DNA of 64,000 bases, taken from assembly GCF_023051145.1 (NCBI RefSeq), contig NZ_JALKFS010000005.1, positions 248,001 to 312,000 of the forward strand, written 5' to 3'. A program made the translations under genes and the position numbers. This DNA comes from Williamsia sp. DF01-3. Lineage in GTDB: Bacteria > Actinomycetota > Actinomycetes > Mycobacteriales > Mycobacteriaceae. Below, piece by piece: positions 1 through 8,940 of the stretch. Each line of letters begins with the position of its first letter. Positions within the stretch are counted from its first letter, which is position 1. The notes under the pieces are model-generated. The model was not told where the DNA came from, did not search any database, and saw nothing but the letters and a program-made list of their open reading frames with translations.

Positions 1-480
<480 letters not shown>

Positions 481-511
481 TCGTTTGATCAACTGACAGA
501 ACAGATTACGC

Positions 512-543
512 CGATGCCGGTCCCGTTCAGGGGGCCGGCATCG
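512..543. terminator. Hairpin between katG and the convergent membrane-protein gene
   Basis: A 13-bp stem (CGATGCCGGTCCC pairing with GGGGCCGGCATCG, one G-U type pair on the + transcript) closes a 6-base loop. It lies 31 bases after the katG stop and just before the stop of the gene on the other strand, so it can end transcription from both sides. There is no U tract, as is common in actinobacteria. Confidence 0.75.
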
Positions 544-550
544 CCGTGTG

Positions 551-1072
551 TCACGGCTTGTCTGAAGTACCGATCCCCGGGCCCGGGGCAAACCGGCGGG
601 CCCACACCTCCCGCACAGCGACTGCGACCAGCACCACACCCAGGGTCTGCATCGTTCCGAACTGAATGCTGTCGAGGACGCCGGGAGTTGCCGACAACAG
701 CAACCCGAAGGCGACGCACGGCGCCGCAACAGTCACGATCCCCGGCACCACCTGACGCGATGCGATTGCCTCGATCACAGCAGCGAGGAGCACCACTGCG
801 AATGCAGTCACCGACAGCACTTCGAGCTGGGTCCACGGATCGTGTTCGAACGACGACGCACCCGTAAAGTTGGCGATGGCCACCGGAGCTGTGATCTCGC
901 TGTAGGCCTGCCGATTTCCCGACCACCCCGTGCCGGACGTGGGGCCGAGGTACTCGCTGGCCCCCGTCCAGGTGATGCCACCTGCGAACAACGTCACCAC
1001 CACGAACACCCACCAGGCAACATGGCCGGTGATGCGGGCGAGCGGGAATACGCGGTGCCAGGTCATCGGCAT
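551..1072 (-). CDS. Small four-helix membrane protein, function unknown
   Basis: The 173-residue product has four hydrophobic stretches, at about residues 15-32, 83-103, 108-128 and 138-155, and a longer polar loop (about 33-80) between the first two. No catalytic motif or family signature is recognised. The ATG start has no good Shine-Dalgarno sequence; a second in-frame Met lies two codons in. It is convergent with katG and sits downstream of the SRPBCC/TetR pair on the same strand, with only 25 bases between them, so it may be read from the same transcript. Confidence 0.7.
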   Translation of the reverse strand: MPMTWHRVFPLARITGHVAWWVFVVVTLFAGGITWTGASEYLGPTSGTGWSGNRQAYSEITAPVAIANFTGASSFEHDPWTQLEVLSVTAFAVVLLAAVIEAIASRQVVPGIVTVAAPCVAFGLLLSATPGVLDSIQFGTMQTLGVVLVAVAVREVWARRFAPGPGIGTSDKP

Positions 1073-1097
1073 AGTCTTACATCACCGAACGTCCGCT

Positions 1098-1616
1098 TTA
1101 CCGACTTTCTACAGCTGTGCGCAGTGCTTCAAGCGTTTTCGCGATGTTTCGGCGCTGGAACTCCGGGAATGTCATTCCGCGGGTGACAATCCGGTCGAAC
1201 ACACCTGCCACCGCATCGGGCCACTTGATCCGATCGTCGAACCAGGTCTCGGTGACTCGGGTGCGACCGTCCTCGGTAACTGCGAACCGGTACTCCCAGG
1301 ATGCATTTGCACCTTTGAGGCGTGGGGTCTTCGGTCCGATCGCATGGACTCGAAACGCGAAGTGCGCACCGGGCTCGGCTGCGGTCACCGTGCAACGGGT
1401 GACCCACTTGGTGCGCCCACGCCTGTTGCGACCGTCGAACACCATCCCCACAAAAGCTGCGCCGTCGGCCGCCGGGTTCACCACGGTTGCACCGAGGTTC
1501 TCCGGGCTCCATTCACCCATCCGGGTCGGGTCACTGACCATCTCGTACAGACGACCGGGGTCCGCAGCGATGTCGATGCTGTCGGATACCTGCATGAGGC
1601 GCTTGGCTGTGGGCAT
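1098..1616 (-). CDS. SRPBCC (polyketide cyclase/START-like) family protein
   Basis: The 172-residue product has the typical SRPBCC opening, VSDSIDIAADPGRLYEMVSD followed by PTRMGEWSPE, then alternating strands and a long C-terminal helix. Members have a deep hydrophobic cavity for lipids or polyketide-like ligands, and many are of unknown function. I chose the ATG at 1616 (MPTAKRL) because the longer reading frame upstream would run into the preceding TetR gene; the next Met is at 1595. It lies 43 bases downstream of that TetR gene on the same strand and is probably co-transcribed with it. The ligand is unknown. Confidence 0.8.
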   Translation of the reverse strand: MPTAKRLMQVSDSIDIAADPGRLYEMVSDPTRMGEWSPENLGATVVNPAADGAAFVGMVFDGRNRRGRTKWVTRCTVTAAEPGAHFAFRVHAIGPKTPRLKGANASWEYRFAVTEDGRTRVTETWFDDRIKWPDAVAGVFDRIVTRGMTFPEFQRRNIAKTLEALRTAVESR

Positions 1617-1659
1617 CTCTCGACAGTAGTGGTGGGCAGGCCGCGGCGGATACCTCGCG

Positions 1660-2277
1660 TCAGCGAACGTGCAATCCGTCCATGAGCATTCCGACCATGC
1701 GTCTTGCGTCGTAGGTCGAGGTGTCACCCGATCCGATGCACAAGTTGCCGACGCCCCTCATCAGCTCCAATGCGGCGACGTCTGAACGGGTTTCACCGGC
1801 GGCCGCGCCGGCTTCGAGTAGGGAAGCACATACGGGGACCAGCCGGTCGAGGAAGTAGCTGTGCAGGGTCTGGAACCTGGCGTCGTCCGACTGCAGGGCC
1901 TCGGCCAGACCGTGCTTTGTCACCAGGAAGTCGACAAAAAGATTGATCCACTGGGTCAGCGCAGCGTGCGGGGACGTCACGGACGTCAGGAGCGCCGGGC
2001 CGGCCTGCGCGCATTCTTCGACCTGGTGACGGTAGACGGCGACGATCAGGTCGGCCCGCGTCGGGAAGTGCCGATAGATGGTGCCGACGCCCACCCCCGC
2101 TTTCGCGGCGATGGCGCGCACGGGCACTTCGACTCCGGAAGTGACGAACGCGGCGGCCGCTGCATCCAGCAGGGTCTTCTCGTTCCGTCGCGCATCTGAC
2201 CGCTTCCGAGCCGGGGGCGTGCCCATATCCTTTTCCGCCACGTGAGGGCTGGGTGTTTCCGACGTGCGTTTGGCCAT
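1660..2277 (-). CDS. TetR/AcrR-family transcriptional repressor
   Basis: The 205-residue protein has a TetR DNA-binding domain at about residues 30-75 (TLLDAAAAAFVTSGVEVPVR, then AGVGVGTIYRHFPTRADLIV) and a divergent ligand-binding C-terminal domain. It is transcribed away from the aldo/keto reductase gene at 2412, and the space between holds two almost identical palindromes that are its likely operators, so it probably represses itself and the reductase. The ATG at 2277 is preferred over a GTG one codon earlier. The ligand cannot be predicted. Confidence 0.93.
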   Translation of the reverse strand: MAKRTSETPSPHVAEKDMGTPPARKRSDARRNEKTLLDAAAAAFVTSGVEVPVRAIAAKAGVGVGTIYRHFPTRADLIVAVYRHQVEECAQAGPALLTSVTSPHAALTQWINLFVDFLVTKHGLAEALQSDDARFQTLHSYFLDRLVPVCASLLEAGAAAGETRSDVAALELMRGVGNLCIGSGDTSTYDARRMVGMLMDGLHVR

Positions 2278-2310
2278 CACAGTGCCGCGTCACCCCTTCC
2301 GCTTGGCAAA

Positions 2311-2352
2311 CGGAACATTGTTCCGTATCGTTCATATCGGAACGCAGTTCCG
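2311..2352. promoter_or_regulatory. Double operator in the TetR/aldo-keto reductase divergent promoter
   Basis: Two 15-bp palindromes, CGGAACATTGTTCCG (2311-2325) and CGGAACGCAGTTCCG (2338-2352), share the form CGGAAC-N3-GTTCCG and have centres 27 bp apart. They lie between the start of the TetR gene (2277) and the reductase gene (2412). This is the usual architecture of a TetR operator with two dimers binding; the assignment to this TetR is inferred from position. Confidence 0.75.
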
Positions 2353-2411
2353 TTTCGATCAGTATGCCAGAGCCGCACAAGCTCTCGCGTCACACTGTCA
2401 GAGGAGACACC

Positions 2412-3431
2412 ATGAAGTACCGCACCCTGGGTCGTACCGGCGTCCAGGTCAGCACCTTGGCGCTCGGAGCGATGAACTTCGGCGCCATCGGTCGCACCAC
2501 CCAAGAGGAAGCGACCGCCATCGTCGATGCCGCTCTTGACGCTGGGATCAATGTCATCGACACAGCCGACATGTACGGCCAGGGAGAGTCCGAAGAGATG
2601 GTCGGCCGTGCGATCTCCGGTCGCCGCGACAACCTCATCCTGGCGACGAAGGCCAACATGCCGATGGGCGAAGAATTGAATCATCAAGGCAGTTCCCGCC
2701 GTTGGCTCACCATGGAGCTCGACAACAGCCTCCGCCGGCTCGGGGTAGACCATGTCGATTTGTACCAGATCCACCGGTGGGACCCGACCACCAGCGACGA
2801 GGAGACTCTCTCTGCACTCACAGATCTGCAGCGGGCGGGCAAGATACGCTATTTCGGCTCCTCGACGTTCCCCGCATACCGAGTTGTTCAGGCACAGTGG
2901 GCGTCCCGTGAATACCGCCTCAGCAGATATGTGACCGAACAGCCCAGCTACTCGATCCTGCAACGGGGCATCGAGACCCATGTGTTGCCGGTCACGCAGG
3001 AGTACGGAATGGGTGTATTGGCGTGGAGCCCACTGGCGTCGGGTTGGCTGTCTGGCGCGATCCGCGAAGGTCGTGAGATCGCAACCAGCCGTTCTGGTCT
3101 GATGCCGGCCCGGTTCGACACCACAATCCCGGTGAACCGCGCCAAGATGGAGGCAGTGGAGCAGTTGGCGGGTCTCGCCGACCAGGCGGGCCTGACCCTG
3201 ATCCAACTCGCGCTCGGCTTCGTCACCGCTCATCCCGGCGTGACCAGCGCCATCATCGGCCCCCGCACGCTGCAACATCTGCACTCCCAGACTGCGGCCG
3301 CCGACACGGTGCTCTCGTCAGACATCCTCGATGCCATCGACGCCATTGTCGCTCCAGGTACGGATCTCGCTCCGGACGAGAAGGTCGACACTCCACCCGC
3401 CCTTCTCGACCCATCGCTGCGGCGTCGCTGA
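2412..3431 (+). CDS. Aldo/keto reductase
   Basis: The 339-residue protein is a NADPH-dependent (beta/alpha)8 oxidoreductase of the YhdN/Tas type, which reduces aldehydes or ketones. The N-terminus MKYRTLGRTGVQVSTLALG is typical; the catalytic Asp and Tyr are in NVIDTADMYGQGESEE, the Lys in ILATKANMP and the fourth-residue region in YQIHRWDP. The C-terminal cofactor-binding part reads TSAIIGPRTLQHL. The ATG follows GAGGAGA by 4 bases; the longer upstream frame crosses the operator palindromes and is rejected. The gene is probably repressed by the divergent TetR protein. Confidence 0.93.
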   Translation: MKYRTLGRTGVQVSTLALGAMNFGAIGRTTQEEATAIVDAALDAGINVIDTADMYGQGESEEMVGRAISGRRDNLILATKANMPMGEELNHQGSSRRWLTMELDNSLRRLGVDHVDLYQIHRWDPTTSDEETLSALTDLQRAGKIRYFGSSTFPAYRVVQAQWASREYRLSRYVTEQPSYSILQRGIETHVLPVTQEYGMGVLAWSPLASGWLSGAIREGREIATSRSGLMPARFDTTIPVNRAKMEAVEQLAGLADQAGLTLIQLALGFVTAHPGVTSAIIGPRTLQHLHSQTAAADTVLSSDILDAIDAIVAPGTDLAPDEKVDTPPALLDPSLRRR

Positions 3432-3485
3432 CCCACCGATCCGACCAACTTCTCAGGTCTTGCAAAAGCTCTCAAAGGAAGATTC

Positions 3486-4369
3486 ATGCCCACCTCTGCA
3501 CCAAGCTTCGGCATCCTCACCGCCCAACAACAAGTCGACTACCGCGACGTCCTCCGCGTGTGGCTCGAGGCGGACGCGATCCCCGAGATCGAACATGCCT
3601 GGCTGTTCGACCACCTCATGCCGATCGGTGGCGACCCCAACGGGCCCATCTTCGAAGGCTGGACGCTGCTCTCGGCTCTCGCCGCAGAGACCGAGCGTCT
3701 ACGCCTCGGCCTCCTGGTCACCAGCAACCGCTTTCGACCGCCGGCGATGCTCGCGAAGATCGCCACCACCGTCGACATCATCTCCGACGGTCGGCTGGAC
3801 TTCGGGATCGGAGCGGGCTCGCGGCCGAACCCTCCGGAAGCTCGACGCGAATACCCGCGCACGGCTTGCCGTTCCATGATGTCGCTCATGCGGTGGGCAG
3901 TCTCGCCGAGGCCTGCGTCGTGATCAAACGCCTGTGGACCGAGGACTCACCGTTCGACTTCGACGGCGAGTACGTGCAACTGACCGGGGCGTTGCAGAAT
4001 CCGAAACCTGTTCAGCGTCAACATCCGCCACTGTTGATCGCCGGGCGTTCGTCCGCAGTGCTGCGCATCGTGGCCGAGCACGCAGACATCTGGAACATTC
4101 CCGGGGGCGACATCGACGACGTCATCGCGCGCAGCACCCTGCTCGATCGCTTCTGCACCGAGATCGGTCGCGACCCTGCTTCGATCACCCGCTCGATCCA
4201 TGTGCCGGTCTCCTATGAAGAGCCGGAGCGCACCCGGGACGCGATCGGCCAAGTGGTCGATGCCGGGTTCGGCCACATCGTGCTGGGTCTGCCCGCTCCG
4301 TACCCGGTCGGCGTGGCCCGCTGGGTGGCCGATGAACTCATCGGCACATTCGCTCACGCACACGCTTGA
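3486..4369 (+). pseudogene. LLM-class F420-dependent oxidoreductase, broken by a -1 frameshift
   Basis: The first frame (3486 on) reads a luciferase-like start to GIGAGSRPNPPEARREYP, then loses homology; the next frame continues with AHGLPFHDVAHAVGSLAEAC to the natural end at 4369. One extra C in the CCC run at 3854-3856 would restore one protein of about 294 residues. Family members use F420 or FMN to oxidise alcohols or reduce enones. AAGGAAG stands before the ATG. It lies 54 bases after the aldo/keto reductase and may share its transcript. Whether this is a real mutation or a sequencing error cannot be told here; two other genes in the window have the same kind of lesion. Confidence 0.85.
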
Positions 4370-4391
4370 CCACTTGTGGCAGCCTGATTGC

Positions 4392-4688
4392 ATGGCCAAG
4401 GAAGTCGAACACACCGATGATGGTCGCTACATCGTGGTGGGCGGGCGCCGCTGGCGCGCCACGGATCCTGCGATTCCAGAAGATCGAAGTGCCGAGTTAC
4501 GCTCGATACTGATGGCCTGGCGTCGAGAGGTGAAACGGACCAGCGGCGCGCCGGAGTCACGAGCAGGTGTCCAGGCCACGAAAGTGGCTCTCGGCGAACG
4601 CGGTACACCGTGGTGGGAACAGACGGACGACGAACGGCGCGCACGCTGGGAGGCCGACGTACCTCGTCCGGGCCAGGAACGGTCGTGA
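4392..4688 (+). CDS. Conserved hypothetical protein, 98 residues
   Basis: A small, charged, cytoplasmic-looking protein with no membrane segment. Visible features are IVVGGRRWRATDPAIPEDR, then an Arg/Lys-rich helix (LRSILMAWRREVKR) and a C-terminal GTPWWEQTDDERRARWE. Proteins of this pattern are common in actinobacteria but I know of no function. It begins 22 bases after the LLM gene and is convergent with the acyl-CoA dehydrogenase gene. Confidence 0.7.
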   Translation: MAKEVEHTDDGRYIVVGGRRWRATDPAIPEDRSAELRSILMAWRREVKRTSGAPESRAGVQATKVALGERGTPWWEQTDDERRARWEADVPRPGQERS

Positions 4689-4707
4689 CTGCCCGCGCGT
4701 CAGCCGG

Positions 4708-5958
4708 TCAGCGTCTGTCGCGCTGCGACCACGGCTTGTCGCGGTCTTCACGCGGCTCAGGCGGAAGGCCGAGTACCCGCTCGCCGATGATGTTGCGCTG
4801 GATCTGGTCGGTGCCACCCGCCAGCCGGTAGCCCGGACTGCCCAGGAGATGCTCCGTCCAGGCGAACTGATCAGGGTCCACGGCTGCAGTGATGTTGTTG
4901 CCCAACAGGTCTGCAGCGATCTCACCGATACGTCCGAGCACGTCGGAAGCCATCAGCTTGCCCACCGAGGCAGCTGGGCCGGGCGACCGGCCGGCCGCGG
5001 CGGCACGAGCGACGCGGTCGGCGGTTGCGGCACGGAGTTCCGAGCGTATGTAGGCGTCCGCCAGATCTTGGCGTACCAGGGGATCGTCCACAACACCCAG
5101 TGATTTGGCCAACGCAACGAGTTCGGCGACCGAACCGCCCTTTTTCCGGGTGACCGATCCGGACGCCGTACGTTCGAATGCCAATGTGGCACTGGCGACC
5201 TTCCAGCCCTGGCCGACCGCACCGAGTCGCATGCTGTCCGACACCCGAACGTTCTGGAGGAACACCTCGTTGAATGAGGCGCCACCACTCATCTGCCGAA
5301 TCGGCCGGATGTCGACGCCCTCTGCATCAAGAGGGATCAGGAACGCGGTGATTCCCTTGTGTTTTGGTGCGTCGGGGTCGGTTCTGGCCAGCAACATGCC
5401 CAGATCGGCGAATCTGGCACCCGACGACCACACCTTCTGGCCGTTGAAGATCCAGTCGTCGCCCTCCCGAACACCTCGACAACTCAGAGCCGCCAGATCC
5501 GAACCGGCGCCAGGCTCACTGAACAGTTGGCACGCCAGAAGATCGGTACGCAGCAACGGGTTCGCGTAATCTGCCCGTTGCTCGTCAGTTCCGAACATGG
5601 CAACGGCGGGACCGACAAGTCCGGTGGTGACGCTGATCAGCTCAGTGGACGGTGGGACGTCGAACTCACGCTCGGCCTGTGCGATCGCCGATGCGAAAGA
5701 GGCAGGCAGTCCACGGCCTCCGTGTTCGACGGCGAGCGTGACGGCGCCATAGCCGGCGTCGAAACGCTGTCGGCGATACGCCCGGACGGCGTCGAGCAAA
5801 TTGAGTTCGTCTTCGTCGGACAGGTTACGGAACACCGCGAGGTCGGGCTTGTCCGTCGGAGTCGGCGCCGGCCGCGGGTCCACGATGGACGCCAGCCAGC
5901 GGCGTACCTCCTCCTGGAAGTCGGCGAGAGCCGGCACGGTGTCGAGAGTTTTGGTCAC
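4708..5958 (-). CDS. Acyl-CoA dehydrogenase (FadE type)
   Basis: The 416-residue flavoprotein oxidises acyl-CoA thioesters to 2-enoyl-CoA. It carries the FAD/substrate signature FSEPGAGSDLAAL (about residue 155) and WIFNGQKVWSSGA, and the C-terminal GYRLAGGTDQIQRNIIGERV. The position that holds the catalytic Glu in MCAD-like enzymes is Gly here (AGGTDQ), as in the actinobacterial FadE enzymes that place the base elsewhere, including several steroid side-chain enzymes. The GTG start has AAAGGA 7 bases upstream. It is the last gene of the leftward E1-E2-DUF35-thiolase operon, 16 bases after the thiolase. Confidence 0.92.
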   Translation of the reverse strand: MTKTLDTVPALADFQEEVRRWLASIVDPRPAPTPTDKPDLAVFRNLSDEDELNLLDAVRAYRRQRFDAGYGAVTLAVEHGGRGLPASFASAIAQAEREFDVPPSTELISVTTGLVGPAVAMFGTDEQRADYANPLLRTDLLACQLFSEPGAGSDLAALSCRGVREGDDWIFNGQKVWSSGARFADLGMLLARTDPDAPKHKGITAFLIPLDAEGVDIRPIRQMSGGASFNEVFLQNVRVSDSMRLGAVGQGWKVASATLAFERTASGSVTRKKGGSVAELVALAKSLGVVDDPLVRQDLADAYIRSELRAATADRVARAAAAGRSPGPAASVGKLMASDVLGRIGEIAADLLGNNITAAVDPDQFAWTEHLLGSPGYRLAGGTDQIQRNIIGERVLGLPPEPREDRDKPWSQRDRR

Positions 5959-5974
5959 GATGGTCCTTTCGTGC

Positions 5975-7126
5975 TCAGACGGTCAAGACCGTGCATGCCG
6001 ACAGGCCCGGGGCACCGTAGACGTGGGTGAAACCGATCTCCGGCTGATCTGGCACCTGGTGGCCTTCGGCGCGCCCCTGCAACTGGCGGACCACCTCGTG
6101 TACCTGGCGTAATCCGGACGCCCCGATGGGCTCGCCGCCGGCCAGACAGCCGCCGTCGGTGTTGATGGGTAGTTCTCCGTCATGACGAGTGGCACCCGAG
6201 TCGAGCAGTTTGGCTTGCTCGCCGTGCCGGCACAGGCCGGTCTCGGCCATATGGATCAACTCTGAGCCAGAGTCGGTGTCCTGCAACTGCGCAACGCCGA
6301 CATCAGCCGGGTGCACGCCTGCAGCATCGAACGCGGCTGCAGCGGCGTCGATGCTGGGGCTGTTCACCGGGTCGGTGTGCAGCCAGGGTGAGAACACCTC
6401 GAAGGAACCGAATCGCCGGGTTCGGACCTCGACGGCCGCGAGCCGAATCGGCGTGTCGCACAGGTCATGAGCACGGTCGCCGCGGGCGAGGATCAACGCC
6501 ACGCCGCCTTCGCCGGGCGAGCAGAACATGTACTGGGTCAGCGGGTCGTTGACCGTTGCGGCATCGAGCACCTGCTGCGCGGTGAGCGGTGTGCGACGCC
6601 ACGCCATCGGATGCTTTGCGCCGTTGGCGAAAGCGCGTTCGGCCACTGCCGCCAGCGCTGTCCTGTCGATGCCGTGCTGATGCAGATACCGCTGGGTCTT
6701 CATCGCGAAATACTGGGTGGTGACCATCATCCCACTCCGGGCATACCACTGACCGAGCCCGTAGGCAGCGGGATCCGAACCGAACGCCCCTCGCTCGTGC
6801 TTGTCGAATCCGACAACCGCAACCACATCCGCGCGTCCGGCGGTGAGCATGTCGGCCGCGGTGGACAATGCCACTCCGCCTGTTGCACAGCCGTTCTTGA
6901 CGGTGGTGAACGGTATGCCGGTCAAACCGAGCCGCGACACAAGCGAATCCGGCTTGCCGGACACATTGCTCCCACCGACGGCGGCGTCGATGTCGGACCA
7001 TTCGAGTCCTGCATCGACGAGAGCGGCCCGCAATGCGTGCTCACCCATGTCCATACCGGTCACCCCGGGGTGCCGACCGAAGGCGTGCATGCCTGCACCC
7101 ACGATGTAGACGTCCCTGGCGCTCAT
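5975..7126 (-). CDS. SCP2-type thiolase / lipid-transfer-protein-like (Ltp2-like)
   Basis: The 383-residue protein has the thiolase fold: MSARDVYIVGAGMHAFGRHP start, the nucleophilic Cys region VKNGCATGGVAL (about residue 79) and a C-terminal INTDGGCLAGGEPIGASGLR. The final region reads YGAPGLSACTVLTV, without the standard second catalytic Cys motif CxGxG, as in SCP2/Ltp proteins. Its start codon overlaps the stop of a DUF35 gene by 4 bases. Such thiolase-DUF35 pairs include the Ltp2-ChsH2 retro-aldolase of steroid side-chain degradation, so a carbon-carbon cleaving role on a CoA thioester is likely; the substrate is unknown. Confidence 0.88.
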   Translation of the reverse strand: MSARDVYIVGAGMHAFGRHPGVTGMDMGEHALRAALVDAGLEWSDIDAAVGGSNVSGKPDSLVSRLGLTGIPFTTVKNGCATGGVALSTAADMLTAGRADVVAVVGFDKHERGAFGSDPAAYGLGQWYARSGMMVTTQYFAMKTQRYLHQHGIDRTALAAVAERAFANGAKHPMAWRRTPLTAQQVLDAATVNDPLTQYMFCSPGEGGVALILARGDRAHDLCDTPIRLAAVEVRTRRFGSFEVFSPWLHTDPVNSPSIDAAAAAFDAAGVHPADVGVAQLQDTDSGSELIHMAETGLCRHGEQAKLLDSGATRHDGELPINTDGGCLAGGEPIGASGLRQVHEVVRQLQGRAEGHQVPDQPEIGFTHVYGAPGLSACTVLTV

Positions 7127-7509
7127 TCGGCGATCTTCCCGAACGCAAAGGAGATGTCGCCGCCGGCCAATGGGAGAAGACGTAGCTCCACCTCGTCGCC
7201 GATAACCACCGGTCCGAGAATTCTCGATTCCACCAGTAACGGCCCCAGATCGACGTAGCCGACCACAAACGGCTCGAAACCCGACTCAGGTATCTCGTAC
7301 GGCGGCTTCGGCGCGAACGACTGCGATGTCCAGGTCCACACCCTGCCGCGGGTCGGGAGTGACCGTTGCTCCATCGCTGCGCTCGCACATGCCGGGCACC
7401 GGGCCGCAAACGGGAACACCACCACGCCGCACGCCGCGCAACCCGACCCGGCCAGCACGGGCGGATCGAGTTGGGCGAACAAGGTTTCGTCTACGACGGT
7501 TTCTTCCAT
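7123..7509 (-). CDS. Zn-ribbon/OB-fold DUF35 protein, partner of the SCP2 thiolase
   Basis: The 128-residue protein has a rubredoxin-like zinc ribbon (CAACGVVVFPFAARCPAC, about residues 24-41) followed by an OB-fold (RGRVWTWTSQSF, FVVGYVDLGPLLVESRI). DUF35 proteins bind acyl-CoA and form a heterodimer with SCP2-type thiolases. The ATG at 7509 (MEETVVDE) is chosen because a longer frame would overlap the E2 gene. Its stop overlaps the thiolase start (TGA within ATGA), which indicates translational coupling and supports a physical complex. Confidence 0.9.
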   Translation of the reverse strand: MEETVVDETLFAQLDPPVLAGSGCAACGVVVFPFAARCPACASAAMEQRSLPTRGRVWTWTSQSFAPKPPYEIPESGFEPFVVGYVDLGPLLVESRILGPVVIGDEVELRLLPLAGGDISFAFGKIAE

Positions 7510-7522
7510 GCCGAAGCCCCGA

Positions 7523-8938
7523 CTAACGCCCGGCCAACAGCGACAGGGGCCGGCCCAGGATTGCACTCAGCGTCTTCAGGTACTCGGCGGCCGGCGCCCC
7601 GTCGACGGCGCGGTGGTCGAAGGTCAAGCTCAACGTCAACACCTGCGTGCGGACCGGAGTCTCACCCTCCCAACGGAAGCCGTCTTTCACTCGGCCGACG
7701 CCCAGGATCGCGACGTTGCCCGGGTTGATGACGGGGGTGAAGAAATCGACACCGTACGCGCCGAGCGTGCTCACCGAGAACGTCGCGCCCTCCATGTCCG
7801 ACAGGCCCAGTTTGCCGGTCCGCGCCCCGGACGCAAGCGTTCGAGTGCGGTCGGCGACCTCGGCCACCGAGAGACTGTCTGCGTCGCGCACCACGGGCAC
7901 GATCAGACCGCCGTCTACCGCAACCGCCACACCGACGTTGATCTCCTCGAACAGCGTGATCTTGTCGTCCGCGATGCCCGCGTTGAGCAGCGGGTGCTCA
8001 CGCAGCGCGAGAGCCGCTGCCTTGACGACGAAGTCGTTGAGACTGGGCGCCTTTGAATCGGACTGCGCTGCCTCGGCCTTGAGCTGCTCGCGGACATCTA
8101 CCAATGCGGTGACGTCCACCTCGTAGCCATGGGTCAACTGCGCCATCGTCTGCAGGCTGTCGATCATGTTGCGTGCGATGGCACCTCGCATGCCTGTCAA
8201 CGGAATCACCGCACCCGCTTGGGGACCCGTTGTCGGCGAGCCGCCACCGAGGGCCGCCGGAGCTGCCACCGTGCCCGCTGCCGCCTCGACATCTGCCTTG
8301 GTGATGCGGCCTCCGGTGCCCGATCCCACGACCTGCGCGAGATCGACGCCCAGTTCATCCGCTTTCCGCCGCACGAGTGGGCCGACGAATTGGTCCGCGG
8401 CGCCGCCGGTCTGGACGGCCTTGCCTGCGGCCGGAACCGCTGCGGTCGGTTCGGGTGCCTTGGCGGGAAATGCGGCGAGATGTTCCTCGACATCCTCGGA
8501 CACGATCCGACCGCCGGGCCCCGTGCCACGGATGGTCGTGAGGTCCACGTTCGCCGCACCGGCGACTCGTCGCGCGTTCGGTGAGGACTTGATACGTCCT
8601 CCGTCGTCGGGGCCGCCCACGACCACCGAGGCAGGAGCGGTATGCGTTTCAGCGACTGGTTCTTGTTGCGCGACAGCAGCCGTGCCGTCGGGCGCCGACT
8701 CGCCCTCGCCCAGGAGCCAGCCGATCACCGCCCCGACCGGCAGTACGTCGCCGGCCGATGCGCCGGTGGCGAGGATGCCCTCGGCCTCGGCCTCCACGTC
8801 CACCTCGACCTTGTCGGTCTCGAGCCGCAGCAACAGGTCGCCCACCGCGATGTGCTGGCCTTCGCCGGCCAGCCACTCACCGATGACGCCCTCCTGCATC
8901 GTGAGCCCCAACTTCGGCAGCACGATCTGCTGAGCCAC
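7523..8938 (-). CDS. 2-oxoacid dehydrogenase E2 (dihydrolipoamide acyltransferase) with two E3-binding domains
   Basis: The 471-residue core subunit has a lipoyl domain (residues 1-75; lipoylated Lys43 in LETDKVEVDVEA) and two peripheral-subunit-binding domains (about 117-154, SPNARRVAGAANVDLTTIRG; and about 185-221, VRRKADELGVDLAQVVG). The acyltransferase domain follows from about 245, with the active site FDHRAVDG (His442, Asp446). Two binding domains in one chain are unusual. It transfers an acyl group from the E1-bound intermediate to CoA. The GTG start lies two bases after the E1beta stop. The order E1alpha-E1beta-E2 resembles acetoin or branched-chain dehydrogenase operons; the substrate is not resolved. 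Confidence 0.93.
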   Translation of the reverse strand: MAQQIVLPKLGLTMQEGVIGEWLAGEGQHIAVGDLLLRLETDKVEVDVEAEAEGILATGASAGDVLPVGAVIGWLLGEGESAPDGTAAVAQQEPVAETHTAPASVVVGGPDDGGRIKSSPNARRVAGAANVDLTTIRGTGPGGRIVSEDVEEHLAAFPAKAPEPTAAVPAAGKAVQTGGAADQFVGPLVRRKADELGVDLAQVVGSGTGGRITKADVEAAAGTVAAPAALGGGSPTTGPQAGAVIPLTGMRGAIARNMIDSLQTMAQLTHGYEVDVTALVDVREQLKAEAAQSDSKAPSLNDFVVKAAALALREHPLLNAGIADDKITLFEEINVGVAVAVDGGLIVPVVRDADSLSVAEVADRTRTLASGARTGKLGLSDMEGATFSVSTLGAYGVDFFTPVINPGNVAILGVGRVKDGFRWEGETPVRTQVLTLSLTFDHRAVDGAPAAEYLKTLSAILGRPLSLLAGR

Positions 8939-8940
8939 GG

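Noticed and set aside
2277-3284. Open frame of 335 codons on the - strand
   Set aside because: Antisense to the aldo/keto reductase and crosses the operator palindromes.
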